Assembly (NCBI RefSeq): GCF_011601315.1
Contig: NZ_JAAORA010000002.1
Coordinates: 496,001-560,000 of the forward strand
DNA length: 64,000 nt
Source: Candidatus Chlorobium masyuteum
GTDB lineage: Bacteria > Bacteroidota > Chlorobiia > Chlorobiales > Chlorobiaceae
Direction of reading: 5' to 3'
The notes under the pieces were generated by a model. It ran no database searches and was not told where the DNA came from. It worked only from the letters and a program-made list of their open reading frames with translations. This document shows, in pieces, positions 38,835 to 45,235 of this stretch. A program made the position numbers and the translations under genes. Position 1 is the first letter of the stretch. Each line of letters starts with the position of its first letter.

Positions 38835-38954
38835 GTGCACCACTATAAATCTATTCCGCGCTCCGATTGCTTTGTTTGTTTCCGACTGTGTCGGAATACA
38901 CTCTACTGACAGGGGGTGGACTCACTACGATTCAGAGTGGTACCAAAGGGGTTA
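38835..38954. repeat. Possible degenerate copy of the inverted-repeat element
   Basis: Upstream of cydA a stretch starts GTGCACCACTATAAATCTATTCCGCG and later reads CTTTGTTTGTTTCCGAC; its first ~45 bases align by eye with the left end of copy 3 (44852). A partner with AGAGTGGTACC lies near 38944. The ends are only loosely inverted, so this is a weak call. Otherwise the 370-base gap from 38803 to 39171 holds no gene; it must hold the cydA promoter. Confidence 0.35.
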
Positions 38955-39111
38955 CAGCCTGTACGCGGGTTCTTGTTTTGAAACAGGTTTAAAATAGTCT
39001 GTTTTCCTTTAATAACGTAATTTATTTTCTGATACATCCTGTCAAGCAGCAGGAAGATGCTCTGAAAGGGGAAGATAAACATTAAGCGGGAAAACGACGA
39101 AAGGGAGAGGT

Positions 39112-39149
39112 AAAATGCCGGTCACTCAATCGGGCCATACGTGACCGGC
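39112..39149 (-). terminator. Probable terminator after PSD-like gene
   Basis: A 9-bp stem GCCGGTCAC/GTGACCGGC (39117-39125 with 39141-39149), 15-base loop, followed on the minus strand by a weak ATTTTAC tract. It lies 23 bases past the stop of the minus-strand phosphatidylserine-decarboxylase-like gene. Confidence 0.5.
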
Positions 39150-39171
39150 TCATCCATATGTGCAGTTCAGC

Positions 39172-40458
39172 TCATCTCCTTATGGTCACTCTGCCGTACT
39201 CCTGGCCCATCAGCAGGTGTTTAAAGGTGTCACTACTCTCTTTAGGGGCTGTAAGGTTGAAGTCAACATTCTTTTGAAAGAGCATCACGAAGTCTGAGCC
39301 GCCGAAGAGGAAATATCCGAGCATATCACCCTTTTTGACGGTAGTGCCCACGTTGACACTCTTTTCAAAATTAACGGAGCAAACCTGCGACATGCCGATC
39401 GGCAGCAGTGCTACCACGCCATATTTCGGGGTATCGATAATGACGCATCCACGGGTCTCAATATTCTGCCAGCCGGGGGTGTTGGCATCAAGCATATATT
39501 TTTTTGTGCCGGGATCCCATGTCAAATAACCGCCAACAGCATCATCGCTCTGAATAGTGCGGACCTCTTTTATGGTTCCGTCAACAGGGAAATGATAGCG
39601 GTGATAATCGTTTACATCAAGAAAGGTGTGCGTCAGTGTGCCACTGGCAAATGCAAGTTTGTATGCACTCCCTTCACCCACAAGAGCAGCTACGGATTTG
39701 AATACACCGGATTTGATGGCGACACCTTTTTTAGCAACAATATTGGATTGTTTGTCAATTCTCCATACACCCTGAGGCTTTGAGTCGGCAGGGGAAGCTA
39801 TGATTGACTGGTCAGTCGGGGCGACAATCGGTCGCTGGTCGGGCGATTTCAGATAGCGCGCAAAAAAATCGTTGAATGTTTTCCAGTTTGAGGGGTCCTC
39901 ATACCACCCCTTGTTCAGTCCGAATCGATCATCCTCCAGAGCTTTTTTGTAGTAGGCATCGTTCCATGACCCCTCCCTGCTCAGATAGAGCCCCCACTCC
40001 CTGGTGAAGTTGATCAGCCATGTTCGATAGGGTTCATGGTACTGCAGTGAGTTATTGTAATAACCTTTGTTTTTTAGTCCGGTAAGCGGCTGATCGTTGA
40101 CGAAGTAGAAGTAATCAAGACTCTGATCAATCTGATCGTAGAGCGAAGACCAGGGTGCGTTGGGCAGGATTGACCAGGGCAGTGCTTTTGTCGCCCAGTC
40201 GATAAAATTGTAATACTCCTCCAGCGTCCTGACCGGGTTGGTTACCCTGTCCGGATTGATTCTGGTAGTTTTATTGATGGACTCGACAAGCATATTCCGC
40301 AGTTCCGAATTATGCTCTACCATGGTGATCAACTCCTCCGTTATCGGCTCATGCTTTGCCGCTCCGGAGGTGATCTCCCCGGCAAAAGCGCTGAAGCTCA
40401 GACATGTGCAAAGCGTGACAACAGAGAGTATCCTGACCAGAAAATTCCTCTTTTTCAT
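39172..40458 (-). CDS. Exported phosphatidylserine decarboxylase-like protein
   Basis: A 428-residue protein with a signal peptide (about residues 1-26). The body matches the phosphatidylserine decarboxylase family: NWKTFNDFFARYLKSPDQRPI, then HTFLDVNDYHRYHFPVDGTI, with the family His, and the C-terminal self-cleavage region LFGGSDFVMLF whose Ser would become the pyruvoyl group. The Gly-Ser cleavage pair is intact, so an active enzyme is possible. Being exported is unusual: standard PSDs face the cytoplasm. The substrate could be a phospholipid head group or an amino acid. It sits alone between cydA and the accessory island. Confidence 0.85.
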   Translation of the reverse strand: MKKRNFLVRILSVVTLCTCLSFSAFAGEITSGAAKHEPITEELITMVEHNSELRNMLVESINKTTRINPDRVTNPVRTLEEYYNFIDWATKALPWSILPNAPWSSLYDQIDQSLDYFYFVNDQPLTGLKNKGYYNNSLQYHEPYRTWLINFTREWGLYLSREGSWNDAYYKKALEDDRFGLNKGWYEDPSNWKTFNDFFARYLKSPDQRPIVAPTDQSIIASPADSKPQGVWRIDKQSNIVAKKGVAIKSGVFKSVAALVGEGSAYKLAFASGTLTHTFLDVNDYHRYHFPVDGTIKEVRTIQSDDAVGGYLTWDPGTKKYMLDANTPGWQNIETRGCVIIDTPKYGVVALLPIGMSQVCSVNFEKSVNVGTTVKKGDMLGYFLFGGSDFVMLFQKNVDFNLTAPKESSDTFKHLLMGQEYGRVTIRR

Positions 40459-40613
40459 AAATCGTCTCCGTTTGAAAAATGTGGCTGATGGTGTTGGAGC
40501 ATCAGTAATGCCTGATTAAACTTCACTTTTGTTCTGAACTGTTGCAACGGATGCAACAGTTGGATTTTGTGCAAGATCGGTCAGTTTCTTTTCAAAGGTT
40601 TATACATAACCTG

Positions 40614-41039
40614 TCAGACCTGTTCATCCCAAGGGTTGACTACAGTGACAGATAAATCACTGAAGTGTCGGATGTTACGAGTAGCGATGATGGCGTTGTG
40701 CGCCAAAGCAATACCGGCAATAAAAGTGTCGCGCATATCGACGGGACGTCCGCTGATTTTGCGATCGGCAGCTAATTGCGCTGCTTGATTTGCTGATTTG
40801 GCATCAAAGAGCAAGACACGGTTCTTGAAGTCATCTTGCAGGAGTTCCTCAAAGCGCTTCTGTAGTAATGTTTTACGATTGCCAGATGTCAGCAGGTGTA
40901 AACCGAAGCGGACTTCAAACAGGGTGATGCTGTTCAGGCAGATAGATTGGGATGATTGTTTGTCCAGCCAGGCAATCACTTGAGGGTCTGGTTGCTGCTG
41001 CATCAGTGCGGACAAGACGTTGGTGTCCAGAATTATCAT
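40614..41039 (-). CDS. VapC/FitB-like PIN-domain toxin
   Basis: A 141-residue PIN-domain nuclease with acidic catalytic residues visible in MIILDTNVLSAL (Asp), TLFEVRFG (Glu) and VDMRDTFIAG (Asp); ATRNIRHFSD closes the fold. It is the toxin of a type II toxin-antitoxin pair, cutting RNA when free. Its ATG overlaps the antitoxin stop as ATGA. The gene is the first of the accessory island that runs to about 44100. Confidence 0.93.
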   Translation of the reverse strand: MIILDTNVLSALMQQQPDPQVIAWLDKQSSQSICLNSITLFEVRFGLHLLTSGNRKTLLQKRFEELLQDDFKNRVLLFDAKSANQAAQLAADRKISGRPVDMRDTFIAGIALAHNAIIATRNIRHFSDLSVTVVNPWDEQV

Positions 41040-41284
41040 GAACCAAAGTTCACCGGTTCAAGGGCATGTCCATGGAGCTCAGTCAGTGGTTCTGTCAGAC
41101 CTATATCTTTAAAGCGCGCAGCGATGCGTGAACCCAGTTTTTTCTGGGTCTGATCCGTTTCCGTGACAGCACACCGCAGAATCTGGCCAACCTCTTCTTC
41201 TACACTCAAGCCGTGCATGGTTGCCCGCTTTATAAGAAGTCTGTTGACTTTATCCTCGACTTTACAAATAATGACTTGAGTCAT
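41036..41284 (-). CDS. FitA/RHH-type antitoxin
   Basis: An 82-residue antitoxin with a ribbon-helix-helix N terminus: MTQVIICKVEDKVNRLLIKRA, then TMHGLSVEEEVGQILRCAV, the FitA pattern. The C terminus wraps the toxin. The 102-residue frame from 41344 begins with a non-family extension; the ATG at 41284 is preferred. Cotranscribed with the PIN toxin by a 4-base overlap. RHH antitoxins of this type usually repress their own promoter. Confidence 0.88.
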   Translation of the reverse strand: MTQVIICKVEDKVNRLLIKRATMHGLSVEEEVGQILRCAVTETDQTQKKLGSRIAARFKDIGLTEPLTELHGHALEPVNFGS

Positions 41285-41434
41285 GAAACACCTCCTGAAT
41301 TGAAAAGAGACACACAACATATAACGTGTAAATAGCCATGTCATGCCTCTTAATTCTGAAATATATGCTGGCTGGTTATCAAAACAAAATTCGTTAAAAT
41401 TACGATTTCTTCGTGAGTATCTTCACATAACCGT

Positions 41435-41641
41435 TCATTTGCCTTCAGCTTGAACTTCCGGGTTATCCTCGGGACTTGCTTTCATTCGGGATTTTTGTTG
41501 ACGGACAAGAAGCAACGCCCTGACAGAAGCATAGGTTGGTTTCAAAGATTCATATTTCTTCCGGAACTCCACGTCTTTCATTGCCTTACGAAGGGTGGCT
41601 TCGTGGTTGTATTTAACTGGCTTATAGGTAAGTTTATCAAT
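41435..41641 (-). pseudogene. Truncated XRE-type antitoxin remnant
   Basis: The minus strand reads LTYKPVKYNHEATLRKAM, then KDVEFRKKYESLKPTYASVRALL, the N-terminal part of the XRE-family antitoxins that pair with RelE-like toxins. The usual helix-turn-helix (LTQEEVA...) is missing; the frame diverges and stops at 41435 after about 15 unrelated residues. The first ATG in the frame is at 41581, after conserved residues, so a normal start is missing as well. It is most simply a decayed antitoxin gene with its toxin lost. Confidence 0.6.
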
Positions 41642-41978
41642 GATTTACCGCGTTCATTCGCCTACGTTTCAACGCTCTTCTGACAGCCGCTGGCTCATGC
41701 GTAAAGACCGTCAACAGAATCCTCGCTGATCGTTGAGGCTGAAGGCGTATTAGTTTCCAATCTTGTACTGATCGAAGTTCAAAGCCGAATCGAGCTGAAA
41801 ACTCAGGTTGCGTAAGGCGAAAGTTGTTACGAATTGTTTTGATGTCGACACCTTCAGGGACATGAGTGACAAAGCCTTCAGTATTATTGCCGCGAGCATA
41901 GTCAAGTGTCTGATTCGCAGATTTGAAGAGTTTACTTCCTGTTTTTGACCTGGTGTTTAACTCGTTTTTTGTAAGCAT
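41637..41978 (-). CDS. Orphan HigA-like HTH antitoxin
   Basis: A 113-residue protein with a C-terminal helix-turn-helix: [31 protein letters not shown], then [18 protein letters not shown], the layout of HigA-type antitoxins. The usual GRRQP-like loop after the recognition helix is degenerate (KLIRLQPQ). No RelE/HigB toxin lies on either side, so it is an orphan or the residue of a toxin-antitoxin pair. It ends 4 bases before the truncated antitoxin frame. Confidence 0.7.
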   Translation of the reverse strand: MLTKNELNTRSKTGSKLFKSANQTLDYARGNNTEGFVTHVPEGVDIKTIRNNFRLTQPEFSARFGFELRSVQDWKLIRLQPQRSARILLTVFTHEPAAVRRALKRRRMNAVNH

Positions 41979-42099
41979 AAGCAAGCGAACCCTAAATTTC
42001 CTTTAGTTCATTTGTTTTGGCTTGTGATAAATTGGCTTTTTAGCGCTTCCGCTGGTAATTTCCATCTCATTTTTAATGAAAGATGTGTTTGATCAATAG

Positions 42100-42693
42100 T
42101 TACGGATTTTTCAATGTATCCATTATTTCTCGAATCTTTCGAAGTCGTTCAAGAAAATCTTCAGAAAACGTTCCATCAAGAAAACCCTTGGTATGCTTTT
42201 CTTGATATTTGATCCATTCAATACGCGCATTACTGACCGCTATCATTACGCGTGCAGAGTCTGCGCTTATTTGTTGTAATGGGCTCACTGCAATACCATT
42301 GTTAAAATTGCAATAAATAGAGTTGTTTTTCTCATTGTTTAAATCAGGGATTGTTTCCAATGCAGCCTTATAATCATTAACATCACTATCATCAGCTCTA
42401 ATCTCAGTTTGGAGATAATCGTGAAAAAGGGTTGCCTCAATTTTTTTTGTATGTGAGTTTAAGCGTTTAGCCAATTTTTTCCAATCGTATGGAATACCCG
42501 AAGCCTCGTCGAGTACGGCCCGGACTATCATTGGAATTTTAACAATCTCTTCAGAAGATAGATGTGCCAATGTGTATGCACGGGCGAAAAAACCGTGAAC
42601 ATAAAGAAGCTTTGCCTCTTCAAGAAGTGACCTGGCATTCTCCAAAATCATGCTTCTGGCTATCTCAACTTGTTTATGGGCGAGTGGTTTCAT
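42100..42693 (-). CDS. AbiV-family abortive infection protein
   Basis: A roughly 197-residue protein resembling the AbiV family of abortive-infection phage-defence proteins. The helical pattern (ENARSLLEEAKLLYVHGFFARAYTLAHLSSEEIVKIPMI) is the AbiV/HEPN-like core with its acidic Glu-Glu and Lys. In Lactococcus, AbiV (about 200 residues) blocks translation during infection. The first ATG of the family-like N terminus (MKPLAHKQ) is at 42693; the region is AT-rich relative to flanking DNA. It lies 37 bases downstream of the broken gene at 42739-44013 and may have been its partner. Confidence 0.75.
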   Translation of the reverse strand: MKPLAHKQVEIARSMILENARSLLEEAKLLYVHGFFARAYTLAHLSSEEIVKIPMIVRAVLDEASGIPYDWKKLAKRLNSHTKKIEATLFHDYLQTEIRADDSDVNDYKAALETIPDLNNEKNNSIYCNFNNGIAVSPLQQISADSARVMIAVSNARIEWIKYQEKHTKGFLDGTFSEDFLERLRKIREIMDTLKNP

Positions 42694-42738
42694 ATGTATC
42701 ACTACAGTTTATTAATGCTTATAGACTAAGTATTGAAC

Positions 42739-44013
42739 TCATTCATTGCAATATTTCAAGTCGTACATCATATCTAAGCAGTCATTATAAATCCAAAAGT
42801 CTTCTTCTGAATAATACTGCGGTAATTTGTTTGTTAATTTATCGGAAATGTGTATTCTTCCTGCGAGCCAATAATATTCGAAAGTGTTTCCGGAAATATT
42901 TTTTATTCCTCTATAGTTAGAAGATGAGACATCTATATGCCCATATTGATTTAAGGTGTCGGGAATATGAAAGTATTCATTAGCCTTAATGAGCTCATGT
43001 TTAATGGACTTAAATTTAAAGTTTTCTAGTGAGAACTCAATTGTCATAGAATGAATCGTATTGGCATCAATTGGAAGGTTTTTACATAAAAAGTCGATCA
43101 CGCTTTTTTTAAGGGTTGTTTTGGATTTTACAAATATATCGAGTAAGCCATCTTCTTTTAGATTCTTAACTTTGTCTTTATGATTTTTACACGTGTAATA
43201 AAAGTTTTCGTCATATAAACTATTAATTACTTCTGTGCCAAAATAGCCATAAAAAGTACTGATTTCATTACATATTAGTTCTATTTTATCGAAAGCTTTC
43301 AGTGGATCGATTTCTTCTGCAATAGCTTTTAGGTAGAGGTACAGTGATTCTTTTTTTTCCATTGCGTTTAATGCGTTCTCTTTGATCTTTTGAAATTCAA
43401 TAGGTATATTTCCCCAAGAATTTTCAATAGGTTCGCTATAGTCAGGCATGATTCCTGATAAGTCGAGTTGTGTTTTAGGTAATTTCCATGAAATAAATTC
43501 CCTATTTCTTTTGAAGTCTGCAAAGGATAAATTTCTTTCTATTCTACTTAAGGTAAATGATTTAGATTGTACGAGATACTTTTTGTTTTTTAGCACTTTT
43601 GAACCACTTATTTTAAATTTGTTGATATCTGATATTTTTACAAGTTCAAAGTCAGAATTAATCATTTCTGAAGTTAAAAAGAATATTCGAGAATTTTCTT
43701 CAAATCCGGTGTGACATAAAAGAAAAAATTCGTCTCTCGGCTTATTGTCGTTATCAAATATGTAATCTTGATGAATATAGTGTGTCGTTTATTCTGACTC
43801 AAAAAACTTGACTTGAATGAATCCAAGTATAGGAGGGTTTTTATCCAACAAGTTTTTATTCGTTATACGTCTTTGAATTATTAAATCGGCACCATCAATG
43901 TCAATAGACCGTTCTAATATCCAAAATCTATCCATTAGGAATGCTTTCGCTCTGACTTCCCCTAAAGCGCCATTTTGCATTGCTTTTAGCCAACTCGGAA
44001 TTTTATCGTCCAT
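42739..44013 (-). pseudogene. Long AT-rich gene interrupted by one in-frame TAA (DUF4365/nuclease-like N terminus)
   Basis: On the minus strand a frame opens at 44013, is stopped by TAA at 43791-43789, and continues in the same frame, without any other stop, to 42739. Ignoring that codon, it encodes about 423 residues. The N-terminal 74 residues (NGALGEVRAKAFLMDRFWILERSIDIDGADLIIQRR) resemble a restriction-endonuclease-like DUF4365-type fold, with Glu and Asp residues and GFIQVKFFE at positions suiting a PD-(D/E)xK-like core. The other 308 residues are not recognised. Base composition is clearly more AT-rich than the window. It is either a pseudogene by point mutation, a sequencing error, or a recoding case. 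Confidence 0.65.
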
Positions 44014-44170
44014 AGAGATTTAAAAAAATGATTATTTTTCAGTGTGATATCACCGAACCATAGATTGGTTTGTTCGCATAACAAATGGTTTTATAGATTT
44101 TATGCTATAAAATACGCAAATATCAGGCACTATAAAATTTCAACTCTTTCCAGCGGATGCCTTGCATCCC

Positions 44171-44848
44171 TCACCATGCCGAAACAATAAACCATACGCC
44201 TGTGGCAATCATAATCAGGCTGGCAAACCGGTAAAAGCGTTTGCGGGTGGTGTGGCTGATGGTGTTGACCACCTTTCCTACCAGAATCAGGGCAGGGGCG
44301 GTACCGATGCCGAAGAGGAGCATCATGAGGGCTCCCATGAGCATTCCGGCAAAGGGGTTTTCCGCATCCATGGCGGCTCTTGCTGAGGCGAGCAGGGCGG
44401 TGTAGGTGAGGCCGCAGGGGAGAAATCCGAGGACGATACCCATCGGGTAGTAGCTGCCGATTGAGCGGGGGGCCTTGAAGAGCGACATGATCTTTTGCAT
44501 CACGCTGCCGCCGGAGCTGCAACCACTGCTTTTAACTGGCAGCGGCAGCCACTCTGCTGTTGAGAGCCCCATAAGGATGATAGTGAGCCCTGCAATGATC
44601 ATGATTGTGCGCTGTAGAGCCTCAATGGAGGCGGCAAGCAGAAGAAATGAGCCGGAGAGGCCGACAATACCTCCAAGTATGGTATAGGTGGTTACTCTGC
44701 CGAGGTTGTAGAGCAGAAGATGAAGTAGACCTTTTCGGGTTTCGCCGACCGAGAGAGCGCCGACAACCGGGCCGCACATGCTGATGCAGTGGCCGAATCC
44801 TCCGGCGATCCCGGAGAGCATCATGGCCAGCAGTGGTGGAATAGTCAT
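44171..44848 (-). CDS. Sulfite exporter TauE/SafE-like (DsbD_2-type) membrane protein
   Basis: A 225-residue multi-pass membrane protein of the group often found in cbb3 clusters. It has paired cysteine motifs FGHCISMCGPVVG near the N terminus and LGFLPCGLTYTALL in the second half, matching the DsbD-like membrane core and suggesting copper or electron transfer across the membrane. The ATG at 44848 lies 3 bases inside the edge of an inverted-repeat element (44852), so the element supplies its ribosome-binding region. It is the last gene of the cbb3 run. Confidence 0.85.
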   Translation of the reverse strand: MTIPPLLAMMLSGIAGGFGHCISMCGPVVGALSVGETRKGLLHLLLYNLGRVTTYTILGGIVGLSGSFLLLAASIEALQRTIMIIAGLTIILMGLSTAEWLPLPVKSSGCSSGGSVMQKIMSLFKAPRSIGSYYPMGIVLGFLPCGLTYTALLASARAAMDAENPFAGMLMGALMMLLFGIGTAPALILVGKVVNTISHTTRKRFYRFASLIMIATGVWFIVSAW

Positions 44849-44851
44849 AGT

Positions 44852-45034
44852 GGCATCTCTATTAATTTGTTCCGCGATTCGATTGCTTCGTTGGACGGTG
44901 CTCAAAAAGAGAACAAGGACGTCAGGGACGAAGAGAACATCTGGATGGTTTTCCTTGGCGCAATTTCGTGTAATTTCGTCTGTTTTGTGGTCCAAAAATC
45001 TTCAAACCGCTTACGACAATTTATAGAGATGCCC
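44852..45034. repeat. Inverted-repeat element, copy 3 (183 bp)
   Basis: Left end GGCATCTCTATTAATTTGTTCCGCG and inverted right end AATTTATAGAGATGCCC pair like those of copies 1 and 2. The first ~55 bases align by eye with copy 1 (CGATTGCTTCGTTGGACGGTGCTC vs CGATTACTTTGTTGGGCGG), but the middle differs and the element is about 40 bases longer. It lies between ccoS and the SafE-like gene in the same operon. Confidence 0.75.
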
Positions 45035-45042
45035 TTTTCATT

Positions 45043-45225
45043 TTATTTTTCTTCTCTCTTTCCATGTTCGGCTGTTTTTGCCGGTTCATCGTCATCGTCA
45101 AGCATCCGGTACTTGGGTGCCTCGGGGTCGTCAAACTGCCCGCTTTTGACTGCCCAGATAAAGAGGAACCATGCCGCCACACCGACAAACAGCCCGATAC
45201 CGATAAGAAAAAATATAGTGTACAT
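45043..45225 (-). CDS. ccoS: CcoS, cbb3 oxidase maturation protein
   Basis: A 60-residue one-pass protein (IFFLIGIGLFVGVAAWFLFIWAVKSGQFDD) with the CcoS hallmark segment FDDPEAPKYRMLDDDDEP. CcoS is required to insert haem and copper into cbb3 oxidase. It follows ccoI by 10 bases on the same strand. Confidence 0.93.
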   Translation of the reverse strand: MYTIFFLIGIGLFVGVAAWFLFIWAVKSGQFDDPEAPKYRMLDDDDEPAKTAEHGKREEK

Positions 45226-45235
45226 GGCTCTGCTG

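Noticed and set aside
38749-38997. Open frame upstream of cydA
   Set aside because: Overlaps the cydA start on the other strand and the likely promoter region; composition is not protein-like.
41450-41683. Plus-strand frame across the antitoxin remnant
   Set aside because: Antisense to the recognisable XRE N-terminal sequence and lacks any family pattern.
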